This document shows positions 46,791 through 55,636 of a DNA stretch of 64,000 nucleotides, one piece after another (positions within the stretch are counted from its first letter, which is position 1; each line of letters opens with the position of its first letter). This DNA comes from Marinobacter zhanjiangensis. GTDB taxonomy: Bacteria; Pseudomonadota; Gammaproteobacteria; Pseudomonadales; Oleiphilaceae. The stretch spans positions 62,001 through 126,000 of the forward strand of contig NZ_BMXV01000009.1 in NCBI RefSeq assembly GCF_014651935.1, in the 5' to 3' direction. The translations under genes and the position numbers were made by a program. The notes under the pieces were generated by a model. It saw only the letters and a list, made by a program, of their open reading frames with translations, did not search any database and had not been told where the DNA came from.

Positions 46791-49571
46791 TCACGGCTTG
46801 CCGCTGGCGTCCGGTTCAGTGCCCAGCAGGGTCGGGAAGGCTTCCAGAGCGGTATTGACCGCATCCAGGTTGAACGCATCCACATCAGCCATCAGTTTTT
46901 CCGCGTAGCGGGTTACCGCCCGTGACCGGTAGCGTTGCCCCCAGCTGAGCACCCGCGCGGCGAAATACCGCATCTGTTCCGGGTCGCCGCTTTCGCGCAC
47001 GGTACGCCATTCGTCGCCGAAGTCCTCCCGCAACTGTTCCCTGAGCCAGCTTCGCTCCTGCATGTCCAGGGTTTCCGTCATGGGCGCCTGGCTGACCTCC
47101 GGCTCGTCCCCGGGATCATCGTCCATTGGCACTACCTCCACCTCCGGCAGCACCAGCACAAAAGTGGAACCTCTCCCCTGAACGCTTTCGACACTGAGCT
47201 CACCGCCCATCATCCGCGCCAGCTTGCGGCTGATGGCAAGGCCCAGACCGGTCCCGCCATACTTGCGGCTGCTCTGCCCTTCCTGCTGCTCGAAGGCATC
47301 GAAGATGCGGCCCTGCTGGTCCTCGGCAATGCCGATGCCGGTATCGGTGACGGCGATGGTCAGGCGGCAGACGTCTTCCTCGCCCCGGCGCTCCATGTCA
47401 GCCACCTCGGCACGCACCGTGACCCCGCCCTCATGGGTGAACTTGATGGCATTGCCAACCAGATTGAACAGCACCTGACGCAGGCGCGTTTCATCCAGGA
47501 TCATCCCTGCCGGCATATCCGGAGCCACGCTCACCTCCAGGCTGACATTGTGCTCCCGTGCCCGCAGGTCGAAGATATGGCGAACGTCCTGTAACAGGCG
47601 ACGCAGGCTCACCGGGCCAAACTCCAGGCGCATCTTTCCGGCCTCGATGCGGGACAGGTCGAGGATATCGTTGATCAGCATCAGCAGGCTGCGGCTGCTG
47701 GCACGGATAGCCTCCAGGTAATGGTTCTGGCGCGGGTCGGTAACCGTCTTGCTGAGCAGGTCACTGTAGCCGATCACCGCGTTCATCGGCGTGCGTATCT
47801 CGTGGGACATATTGGCGAGGAACTCGCTCTTGGCGCGATTGGCACTCTCCGCCTCCCGCGCCAGCCGCTCCGCTTCCAGCTTGGCGGCCCGCAGCTCGTC
47901 CTCACTGCGCCGCAGCGCGTGCTCGGAGCGGATGCGTTCGTCTACCTCCCGTGACAGCTTGCGGTTCCAGTACAGGAAGATCAGCACCACCACCACCGCA
48001 ATCAGCACCACCCGCTTGATGGCGGTGTAGTCCCGGTCTTGCTCGATATCCAGGTACACCCACCGATTATAGATAGCGTCCTTTTCGGCGGTATCGATGG
48101 TGCCCAGCCCCTTGTTGAGAATCCGCACCAGCTCCCCCCGCTTGCGGTTCACCGCCATGCGAAACTCGTACTCGTAGGGCGTGATGCTGGTTATGCGCAG
48201 GTTCGACAGCCCCAGCTTGGCCACGGTGTAACTGACCCCGGGGATATGCGTCACCATCACGTCCAGGTCGCCATTGGACAGCGCCAGCAAGCCGTCCTGC
48301 ACGGTATTGACCGGATAGATATTGAGGTCCGGGTGATTGATCAGCAGGTAGTCATGGGCAGCGTGCTGGCTGACCACCCCCACCCGCTCCTGACGCAGCT
48401 CCCGCAGATCACCGATGAAGCGGCCATCCTCGCGGATCACCACCACAATGGGCAGGGTGAGATAGGCCCGGGTAAACAGGAAGTCCTCTTCCCGGCGGGG
48501 GGTTCGCGGAAGCGCCGGCAACACGTCGATGTCGCCGTTGCGGAGCATCTTTTCCGCTGTGGCCCAGTCCGACACCGAGCGGCTTTCGACATCGGCGCCA
48601 AGGCCGGTTCCCAGTCGCTGCACGAGATCCGGCACCAGACCCCGGGGGCTGTTGTTCTCGGTGAACTCGAACGGTGGCCAGTTTTCACGATAGGCGACGC
48701 GCAACGGACCGTGCTGCCGCAACCATTCATTTTCCATCGAGCTGAGCGCCAGACCTTCACCGGAATTCCGCTCCACCACCGGGTCCGGCAACCAGGAGGT
48801 ACGAATACGCCGGTGCTCACTATGGCTGATGGATTCGATAGTGCGGTTGATGATCGGCACCAGCTCGGCCCGCTGTTCTTTTACCTCCACCACCACATCC
48901 ACCGGGTTGCTGTCGAGCAGCACAATCAGCCCGACGCCATTGATCAGTGCCGACTGCAGGTAGTCCGCCACCACCGGCACGGGGCCCACGAAAGCATCGG
49001 CCTGCCCCGACAACACCATGCTGACCGCCTCGCTGATGGTAGCCACGGGCACCGGGGTAAAGTTATCAACGGAATCCAGCAGCGCATACTGGTTGCTGTC
49101 CTTGCCCACCAGAGCCACCCGCCGCCGCTCCAGGTCCGTCAGCCGCCGGATACCGGCATCGCCCGGGTCGGCAAAGATGCCGTAGGTCAGCTGCATGATC
49201 GGTCGGGAGCGCAGCCAGCCCTGGTCCCTGGCCTGTTCCGGCTGCCGGGTGCTGACCCGCACATCGGGCCCGGTTTTTTTCTCGAGATCCCCGCTGCTGT
49301 CGCCTATGGACCGGACATCAAGCCCGACCCTGAGCTTGGCGGCAATCAGCGTCAGGTAATCAACGTAGGTGCCGGCCAGCCAGCCCTCGGCGGTAACAAA
49401 CGCCAGCGGCGGCTGACCGGCGCGCACACCGACTTCGAGCTCCTCGATGCCCTCCAGCAGCTCCAGTTCATCAGCGCCCAGTACCGGCCAGGGCAGCGGG
49501 GTCTCCGGATCGGCCCAGGCCGGTGGCAGGAACAGGGCCAGCAACAGAACAAGGGAAAGAACCTGTCTCAC
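46791..49571 (-). CDS. Sensor histidine kinase with two periplasmic binding domains (BvgS/EvgS-like, no receiver)
   Basis: The 926-residue protein starts at GTG 49571, overlapping the stop of the diguanylate cyclase gene by GTGA. Order: signal peptide 1-20; two tandem solute-binding (family 3) domains, about 40-265 and 285-515, the second starting [16 protein letters not shown]; one membrane helix about 528-546; coiled coil; HisKA with [18 protein letters not shown], phosphorylated His 590; and HATPase with [21 protein letters not shown] and [13 protein letters not shown]. BvgS and EvgS carry receiver and HPt domains after this; here only an unrecognised ~75-residue C-terminal region (about 850-926) follows. 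No response regulator is adjacent. Confidence 0.9.
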   Translation of the reverse strand: MRQVLSLVLLLALFLPPAWADPETPLPWPVLGADELELLEGIEELEVGVRAGQPPLAFVTAEGWLAGTYVDYLTLIAAKLRVGLDVRSIGDSSGDLEKKTGPDVRVSTRQPEQARDQGWLRSRPIMQLTYGIFADPGDAGIRRLTDLERRRVALVGKDSNQYALLDSVDNFTPVPVATISEAVSMVLSGQADAFVGPVPVVADYLQSALINGVGLIVLLDSNPVDVVVEVKEQRAELVPIINRTIESISHSEHRRIRTSWLPDPVVERNSGEGLALSSMENEWLRQHGPLRVAYRENWPPFEFTENNSPRGLVPDLVQRLGTGLGADVESRSVSDWATAEKMLRNGDIDVLPALPRTPRREEDFLFTRAYLTLPIVVVIREDGRFIGDLRELRQERVGVVSQHAAHDYLLINHPDLNIYPVNTVQDGLLALSNGDLDVMVTHIPGVSYTVAKLGLSNLRITSITPYEYEFRMAVNRKRGELVRILNKGLGTIDTAEKDAIYNRWVYLDIEQDRDYTAIKRVVLIAVVVVLIFLYWNRKLSREVDERIRSEHALRRSEDELRAAKLEAERLAREAESANRAKSEFLANMSHEIRTPMNAVIGYSDLLSKTVTDPRQNHYLEAIRASSRSLLMLINDILDLSRIEAGKMRLEFGPVSLRRLLQDVRHIFDLRAREHNVSLEVSVAPDMPAGMILDETRLRQVLFNLVGNAIKFTHEGGVTVRAEVADMERRGEEDVCRLTIAVTDTGIGIAEDQQGRIFDAFEQQEGQSSRKYGGTGLGLAISRKLARMMGGELSVESVQGRGSTFVLVLPEVEVVPMDDDPGDEPEVSQAPMTETLDMQERSWLREQLREDFGDEWRTVRESGDPEQMRYFAARVLSWGQRYRSRAVTRYAEKLMADVDAFNLDAVNTALEAFPTLLGTEPDASGKP

Positions 49572-51241
49572 CGGGGCTTGAGCTCCGTGGCCATTTCCAC
49601 ACGGTTACGGCCATTGTTCTTGGCGATATACAGAGCCTTGTCGGCCTCATCGAACACGGCGTCGGGCTCGATGCCTTCGCGGAAACAGGACAGGCCCGCG
49701 GACACACTCACCCTGACCGGCTGCCCCTGAAAGTGGAACGGCATGTCCGCCACGTCACCACGAAGCTCATCCAGTACCCGTGTCGCTTGCTCCAGCGAGG
49801 TTTCCGGCAGTACTGCGACGAATTCCTCACCGCCGTAGCGGGCCACAAAATCCGTGGTGCGCAGACGTTCCCGTAATGCTTTCGCCACCAGCTGGATCAC
49901 CCGGTCACCGGCCCTGTGCCCGAAGGAGTCGTTAACCCGCTTGAAATGATCGATGTCGATAACCGCCAGCGCCACCGGGCGCCCATAGCGCCGCCAGCGG
50001 TCATATTCAAAGCGCAGGCGCTCATCCCAGGCTTCCCGGTTCGGCAACTGGGTAAGGATATCCGTCAGGGCCCGGGCGCGCTCCTCTTCCAGTTGCTGGC
50101 GGACCTGTTCAGCGTGGGTTTCCATCGCCACCAGTTTTTCCCGCATGGCGTCCATCTGGCTGGTCATCTGCTGCTCGCGCTGTTCTTCCTGCCGGCTGAA
50201 GACTTCCACCGTACGGGCGATACGCTCGATATGGTGTGACACCGACGTGCGCAGTTCCGACACGTCAGAGCTGCTCTGAAGACTTCCGCCCAGCTCCGAC
50301 AGCTCCGCCTGCACAGATTCTTCCAGCTTCGCCGCCGAGGTGCGACGGCCTGCCATGACATCCGCATGCTCGCTGAAGTGACCGTGCAGCGAGGACAGGC
50401 GCTCATCCAGCCGTTGCAGGAAACTTTCGAATTCCCGCTGGCTATGGGTCACCACGGCGATCACCAGGTCAGCGGTTTCGTCCAGACTCTGGCGCAGCAA
50501 CGACCAGTCCTGCTGATCGGACAGGCGCGACTTGAGCAGGATGGCCTGTTTGTGGCTGTCCGGCGGTAACTCCACCTGCTGCATGATCCGGTCCATCAGC
50601 TCACCGACACGTCGGGCAATCCGCAGGCGCTGTTCGTCGTCAGCCGGGCCCGCGGGGACAATGGCGGCCGGGCGGAAGCCCAGATCGAGTTCAGGGGAGT
50701 GGTCTGGCGCGACGGTAGCGGTATCCTGGTCTGTCGCCGTCTCGCTCTCACCGCCGCGATTGAACAACCGACCCAGTAGTCCGCGTTCACGACCCGCTCC
50801 CCGGTCCCGGTGGGCCAGGGCCTGATCCGCCACCTGCGAGAAGGTTTCCAGCCAGGGCAGCAACTGCTGGCGGGGCAGCCCCCGGGGGCCCAGATCCCGG
50901 CGCAGACGCTTCAGTTCAGAGGACGTGTTGCGAGGCAGGTCGCCGTATTCCATGGAAGACAGCAGTTGCGACAGAATCCGGCCAGCCTCCCGGTCATCGC
51001 CGGCAACCTGGTCATCCAGACGCTCGAGTTCGTTATCAAGGCGCTCCTGGAAATCCCGCAGGCTGGCGGGGTCCCGCTCCTGCTCACGCAGATACTGGCG
51101 CAGGCCGGACAGCAGCGCGTCGAGGCGCTCGTCCTGCCCCTCCGAGGCCAGGCAGGCTCGAGCCAGCAGTCGCTCGACCAGGTAGCGAAGTTCGGTTTCA
51201 TCGCTGGCGGTCAACTCCGCGCCGCTCTTTTTCGATGCCAT
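49568..51241 (-). CDS. Diguanylate cyclase (GGDEF) with long N-terminal region
   Basis: The 557-residue protein from ATG 51241 has a long soluble N-terminal region (about 1-385) with coiled coils (GGAA upstream site), then a GGDEF domain (about 390-550) with [37 protein letters not shown] and the active-site [13 protein letters not shown]. The inhibitory I-site RTTD lies exactly five residues before the active loop, so both catalysis and feedback inhibition by c-di-GMP should work. No membrane segment. It overlaps the sensor kinase gene and stands 80 bases after xerC. Confidence 0.92.
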   Translation of the reverse strand: MASKKSGAELTASDETELRYLVERLLARACLASEGQDERLDALLSGLRQYLREQERDPASLRDFQERLDNELERLDDQVAGDDREAGRILSQLLSSMEYGDLPRNTSSELKRLRRDLGPRGLPRQQLLPWLETFSQVADQALAHRDRGAGRERGLLGRLFNRGGESETATDQDTATVAPDHSPELDLGFRPAAIVPAGPADDEQRLRIARRVGELMDRIMQQVELPPDSHKQAILLKSRLSDQQDWSLLRQSLDETADLVIAVVTHSQREFESFLQRLDERLSSLHGHFSEHADVMAGRRTSAAKLEESVQAELSELGGSLQSSSDVSELRTSVSHHIERIARTVEVFSRQEEQREQQMTSQMDAMREKLVAMETHAEQVRQQLEEERARALTDILTQLPNREAWDERLRFEYDRWRRYGRPVALAVIDIDHFKRVNDSFGHRAGDRVIQLVAKALRERLRTTDFVARYGGEEFVAVLPETSLEQATRVLDELRGDVADMPFHFQGQPVRVSVSAGLSCFREGIEPDAVFDEADKALYIAKNNGRNRVEMATELKPR

Positions 51242-51321
51242 GTCCTGTTCCGTTCTGATTGGGTTTCGTCCCCCGGTGCCACCGGTCCTGTCCGCACCGA
51301 TAACAGGAGACTGCGACAACA

Positions 51322-52302
51322 CTATAGCGAATCCCCGTCAACATGACCTTGACCCGACACCATTGCTTTCCTGCGCTTCGCCCTCGGATGGGCGGCGTCA
51401 TAGACCCGGGCCAGGTGCTGGAAGTCAAGGTGGGTGTAAACCTGGGTAGTGGCAATGTCGGCATGCCCCAGCAGTTCCTGTACCGCCCTCAGGTCGCCAC
51501 TGGACTCGAGCAGGTGACTGGCAAAGGAATGCCGCAACAGGTGCGGATGCAGATGCTGGTCGGCACCACGGTGCTGCCCCCACCGGCTCAGCCTTTGCTG
51601 CACGCTACGGGCGCTCAGGCGTTGCCCGCGCTGGCTGACGAACAGGGCGGTTTCTCCGGCCCCAGCCAGCGCGGGCCGCAGGGCCAGCCACTGCCGTAGC
51701 GCCCCGGCTGCCTTGCGGCCCACTGGCAACACCCGCTCCCGGTTGCCCTTGCCCAAAACCCGCACCTCGCCACCAGCAAGATCCAGATGGCGGAGATCCA
51801 GCCCGGTCATTTCGGAAAGGCGGAGCCCCGAGGAGTAGAAAAGCTCGAATATGGCCAGATCCCGTACTTCCAGGGGGTCTTCCGGCCGGGCGTCCAGCAG
51901 GTGGCCAAGCTGATCGGCATCCGCCGCCACCGGCAATCGCCGACCACTTTTCGGCGCGCGCACATCCAGCGCCGGATTAGTTCTGACACGGTATTCCCGT
52001 ATCAGGTAATCGTAGAACCGGCGGATGGCCGACAGCGCCCGTGCGATGCTGCGGCCGGACAGGCCGTCTCGGTTCAGGGTGGCTGCATAGCGGCGTACAT
52101 CCGCAACGGTGAGCTTCTCCCACTGATCTACCGGCGGCGACTGGCGCATGGCCCAGTGCATCAACCGGATCAGGTCCCGCTGGTAGCCCTGGCTGGTATG
52201 AGGGGAATGACGGCGTTCGGCAGACAGATAGTGCAGAAAGTCCGATAACGCGCCGGTCAGGCTGTCGGGCAGGGCTTCGTTGCCGGATTCATTGCGGCTC
52301 AT
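51322..52302 (-). CDS. xerC: Site-specific tyrosine recombinase XerC
   Basis: XerC acts with XerD at dif to resolve chromosome dimers. From ATG 52302 (GGAGGAG upstream) it has 326 residues. The catalytic set is present: Arg in SSGLRLSEMTGLD, a Lys region in VLGKGNRERVLPVG, HxxR in HPHLLRHSFASH, and LGHADIATTQVYTHLD with the final His and Tyr. The C-terminus is about 20 residues longer than usual and basic. The gene follows DUF484, dapF and lysA, the conserved gammaproteobacterial order, and is not part of a mobile element. Confidence 0.95.
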   Translation of the reverse strand: MSRNESGNEALPDSLTGALSDFLHYLSAERRHSPHTSQGYQRDLIRLMHWAMRQSPPVDQWEKLTVADVRRYAATLNRDGLSGRSIARALSAIRRFYDYLIREYRVRTNPALDVRAPKSGRRLPVAADADQLGHLLDARPEDPLEVRDLAIFELFYSSGLRLSEMTGLDLRHLDLAGGEVRVLGKGNRERVLPVGRKAAGALRQWLALRPALAGAGETALFVSQRGQRLSARSVQQRLSRWGQHRGADQHLHPHLLRHSFASHLLESSGDLRAVQELLGHADIATTQVYTHLDFQHLARVYDAAHPRAKRRKAMVSGQGHVDGDSL

Positions 52303-52398
52303 CGGCTCCTCCGGATGCAGGACATCCAGATGCGGAACCAGGCTGCGGCACCCCCGACCAGCAAGGGGCCGGGAGTGTCGCAAAGGCCCGGGCAGACA

Positions 52399-53121
52399 TC
52401 AGCGGGACTCGGCCACCGCATCCAGTAAAGGCTCCACCTGACGATGGCGCTGCAGCAGCGGCGGCAGCAGGCGGCTCAGGGTATCGCTGATGTAGCTCAG
52501 GAAAAGCGACCCCATGCTTTGATCGAAATAGCCCGGCTGGCAGCTTCCCACGGCGAATACGCCAACCAGGCGATCCGTGCGCAGCGGCACCAGTGCCACC
52601 GAGGCCACCGGCTCGTCGCGGCCGGGGAACAGGAAGTCGCGGTCGGTCTCGCGAAACTGACCGCAGACCGCCCGCTCACCCCCCAACAGGGAACCCAGCT
52701 GCCTGTCCGCCTCTTCCTCGGTGACCACATGCAATGCGCCCGTGGTGCTGCCCGCGGGCAGGGAGTCACCCACCAGCATCAGAGAGGCGGCGTCCAGCCC
52801 GAAATCACCGCGAATACTGTCGTCAATGGCAGAGGCCATTTCCGTGAGATTGCGGGCTTCAATGACCTGCATCAGCAGGCGCTTGCTCTTCTCGAACAGC
52901 CGGTCGTTATGGCGGGCAATGGAGACCAGCTCCACCAGCTCGTGGCGCAGGGTATCCCGTTGTTCGCGGTACAGGTGGACCTGGCGTTCCACCAGGGAAA
53001 TCGCCCGGCCACTGTCATGGGGCAGTGTCAGAGAGCGCAGCAGCTCATCCCGACCGACAAAGAAATCCGGATTATTCTGCAGGTACTCCGCCACCTGCTC
53101 GGCGGTCAAGGTTGCATCCAC
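52399..53121 (-). CDS. DUF484 family protein
   Basis: The 240-residue protein begins MDATLTAEQVAEYLQNNPDF and has SLVERQVHLYREQRDTLRHE as a coiled coil, then a GAF-like domain (about 85-225). This is the DUF484 family, always between dapF and xerC in Pseudomonas and Vibrio. The start is GTG 53121 (GGGGAA upstream); the ATG visible 4 bases further is out of frame. The function is unknown; the GAF-like fold suggests ligand or partner binding. Confidence 0.9.
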   Translation of the reverse strand: MDATLTAEQVAEYLQNNPDFFVGRDELLRSLTLPHDSGRAISLVERQVHLYREQRDTLRHELVELVSIARHNDRLFEKSKRLLMQVIEARNLTEMASAIDDSIRGDFGLDAASLMLVGDSLPAGSTTGALHVVTEEEADRQLGSLLGGERAVCGQFRETDRDFLFPGRDEPVASVALVPLRTDRLVGVFAVGSCQPGYFDQSMGSLFLSYISDTLSRLLPPLLQRHRQVEPLLDAVAESR

Positions 53122-53205
53122 TGAAGGTTCCCCTGTTGTTGCCTCGGCCTTCTGCCGGGCCGATGTTTCATGTTCCGGGTTGTGTAGCGTTGATGCCCAC
53201 CCGGC

Positions 53206-54138
53206 TCAGCGATCCGCTGGCGTGTGGCGCCCCGATTGGCGGCGACCCCGGCGGCGGTGATCACCGGGCAGGCGGATCTGGCCATCAAAGACACGGGCGG
53301 TCGGCCCTTCCATCATAACAGGGGCCCCCTCACCCTGCCATTCAATCACCAGGTCACCCCCCGGTACTGTGATCCGCACCCGGTTATCCAATAGCCCCCG
53401 CAACTGGCCCACAACCACGGCCGCGCAGGCACCGGTGCCACAGGCCAGGGTTTCGCCGGCACCCCGCTCGAACACCCGCAGCCGGGCGCGACCACGGTCA
53501 ATCACCTGCAGAAAACCGATATTGGCCCTGGAGGGAAACCGGGGGTGACGCTCCAGCACCGCCCCCTGGGTCTCCACCGGCGCCGTATCCACGTCGTCTA
53601 CCAACAGCACCCCGTGAGGGTTACCCATGGACACCGCCGAAAGCTCCAGAGTCTGGCCGTTCACCTCAACCGGGTACACCAGCTGGCGCGACTCCGCCGC
53701 AAACGGAATCGCCGCCGGATTCAGCTCCGGCACGCCCATGTTCACGGTTACCCAGCCTTCCCGGCCAACCCGCAGTTCGATCACACCGGCGGCCGTCTGC
53801 ACACGGATGACACGGCGATTGGTCAGGCGCTGATCGCGCACGAAGCGTGCGAAACAGCGGGCGCCGTTGCCGCACTGCTCCACCTCGGAACCATCGGCAT
53901 TGAAGATACGGTAGCGAAAGTCCACATCCGGCAGGCCCGGCGGCTCCACCACCAGCAGCTGATCGAAACCCACACCGAAGTGGCGGTCCGCCAGCTTGCG
54001 GATCATCTCCGGGCGCAGGCGGAACGGCTGGCTGATGGCATCCACCACCATGAAATCGTTGCCCAGGCCGTGCATCTTGGTGAACGACAGCGTCGGGCCC
54101 TGGCTGCGTCCTGATCCACTCATCGCGTACTCACTCAT
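53206..54138 (-). CDS. dapF: Diaminopimelate epimerase
   Basis: DapF converts LL- to meso-diaminopimelate for lysine and peptidoglycan. The 310-residue protein has [16 protein letters not shown] near the start and both catalytic cysteines: [13 protein letters not shown] and [13 protein letters not shown]. The start at ATG 54138 overlaps the lysA stop by 4 bases; ATG 54123 is an alternative. The C-terminus carries about 18 extra basic residues ([16 protein letters not shown]) beyond the usual end, probably disordered. Confidence 0.96.
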   Translation of the reverse strand: MSEYAMSGSGRSQGPTLSFTKMHGLGNDFMVVDAISQPFRLRPEMIRKLADRHFGVGFDQLLVVEPPGLPDVDFRYRIFNADGSEVEQCGNGARCFARFVRDQRLTNRRVIRVQTAAGVIELRVGREGWVTVNMGVPELNPAAIPFAAESRQLVYPVEVNGQTLELSAVSMGNPHGVLLVDDVDTAPVETQGAVLERHPRFPSRANIGFLQVIDRGRARLRVFERGAGETLACGTGACAAVVVGQLRGLLDNRVRITVPGGDLVIEWQGEGAPVMMEGPTARVFDGQIRLPGDHRRRGRRQSGRHTPADR

Positions 54139-55385
54139 TGCGGCAGGCAGTGTTCGTGACGGAGCTGGTCGTCGATTGTTTCCCGCTCGCGAATCACATG
54201 AACACGGCCACCGTCCACCATCAGTTCCGGAGGACGGTTACGGGTGTTGTAGTTGGAACTCATCACAAAACCATAGGCCCCTGCCGAGCGGACGGCCAGC
54301 AGGTCGCCCGCGGCCAGGGCCAGTGGCCGGTCCTTGCCCAGGAAATCGCCGGTTTCGCAGACCGGGCCGACGATATCCCAGGTCTTCTCCTCCCCGCCGG
54401 AGCGTGGGGCAACCGGCACAATGGCCTGCCAGGCGCTGTACAGGGCCGGGCGGATCATATCGTTCATGGCCGCATCGACAATGGCGAAGTTGTGCTGATC
54501 CGTGCACTTGAGAAACTCCACCCGGGTCAGCATGATGCCGGCATTGGCGGCAATCGAACGACCGGGTTCCAGCACCAGCTCCAGCTGTAGGTCCCCCAGG
54601 CGCTCGATCATGGCACCGATATAGTCTTGCGGAGAGGGGGGCTGCTCGTCCTCGTAGGCCACCCCGAGACCGCCCCCCATATCCAGGTGTCGCAGGATGA
54701 TACCGTCGTCCGCCAACCGGTCCACCAGCGCCAGCACCCGGTCCATGGCATCCAGGAACGGGGCGGTTGTGGTCAGCTGCGAGCCGATGTGGCAGTCCAC
54801 ACCCTGCACGTCCAGATGGGGCATGGCGGCAGCGCGGGCATACACCCTGGGCGCGTCGGCGATGTCGATGCCGAACTTGTTCTGCTTGAGGCCGGTGGAA
54901 ATATAGGGGTGGGTGCCGGCATCCACATCCGGATTGACCCGCAGGGATACCGGTGCCTTGACGCCCAGCTCCCCGGCAATCTCGTTGAGACGGTCCAGCT
55001 CGGTGTCCGACTCAACGTTGAAACAGCGTACCCCCACCTCCAGGGCACGGCGCATTTCCCAGGGCTGCTTGCCCACGCCCGAAAACACTACCCGCCCGGG
55101 CTCGCCGCCGGCGCGCAGCACCCGCTCGAGCTCACCGGCGGAAACAATATCGAAACCGGCGCCCAGGCGGGCCAGCACGTTCAGCACCGCCAGATTACTG
55201 TTGGCCTTGACGGCGTAACAGATCAGGTGCGGACGACCCGCCAGGGCACTGTCGTAGGCCCGGTAATGATTCTCGAACGCCGCCCGGGAATAGACATAAG
55301 CCGGCGTGCCGTGGTCACGGGCAATGTCGGCCACGGCTACCTGTTCCGCGAACAGCTGACCGTCGCGATAGCTGAACTGATCCAT
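54135..55385 (-). CDS. lysA: Diaminopimelate decarboxylase
   Basis: LysA decarboxylates meso-diaminopimelate to lysine using PLP. The 416-residue protein has the cofactor lysine in [37 protein letters not shown], the HIGSQ sequence in [16 protein letters not shown], and [14 protein letters not shown] near the end, which supplies the substrate-binding Cys. AGGA precedes ATG 55385. It sits between lptM (12 bases upstream) and dapF (4-base overlap), one operon. Confidence 0.97.
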   Translation of the reverse strand: MDQFSYRDGQLFAEQVAVADIARDHGTPAYVYSRAAFENHYRAYDSALAGRPHLICYAVKANSNLAVLNVLARLGAGFDIVSAGELERVLRAGGEPGRVVFSGVGKQPWEMRRALEVGVRCFNVESDTELDRLNEIAGELGVKAPVSLRVNPDVDAGTHPYISTGLKQNKFGIDIADAPRVYARAAAMPHLDVQGVDCHIGSQLTTTAPFLDAMDRVLALVDRLADDGIILRHLDMGGGLGVAYEDEQPPSPQDYIGAMIERLGDLQLELVLEPGRSIAANAGIMLTRVEFLKCTDQHNFAIVDAAMNDMIRPALYSAWQAIVPVAPRSGGEEKTWDIVGPVCETGDFLGKDRPLALAAGDLLAVRSAGAYGFVMSSNYNTRNRPPELMVDGGRVHVIRERETIDDQLRHEHCLPQ

Positions 55386-55397
55386 GAAAGAGTCCTG

Positions 55398-55529
55398 TTA
55401 ACGGTTTTCGGCGCGGTCATCCGCCGCAGAGGAAACAGCCGTGGCAACTTCCTGCGGACGCTCCAGCGGTCCTTTCTGGCCACATCCGGTCATCAGTACC
55501 AGAACGGCCAGGCAAATTGCAGTTCTCAT
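55398..55529 (-). CDS. lptM: Small lipoprotein LptM (YifL-like)
   Basis: This 43-residue lipoprotein starts at ATG 55529 (AAGG upstream) as MRTAICLAVLVLMTGCGQKG. The lipobox LMTGC gives the lipidated Cys 15, and CGQKGPLE after it is the short family signature. LptM (YifL) helps mature the LPS translocon LptD/LptE in E. coli. The gene sits 12 bases before lysA, the usual place. It is easily missed because of its size. Confidence 0.88.
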   Translation of the reverse strand: MRTAICLAVLVLMTGCGQKGPLERPQEVATAVSSAADDRAENR

Positions 55530-55636
55530 GATCAGACCTTGCTGCCTCATCTGGCTGCACCTCAATAAAATCAATTGCGCAGTATACCTGAGGGAGCCCG
55601 GCCAGGGCGAGCCACGGAGCGGGGTCGACGGGCCAG

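Noticed and set aside
48039..49730. 563-codon plus-strand open frame
   Set aside because: Antisense to the sensor kinase; no motifs and shadow-like composition.
51322..52302. Integrase-like recombinase as a sign of a mobile element
   Set aside because: It is XerC in its conserved position with DUF484, dapF and lysA; no att sites or cargo are seen.
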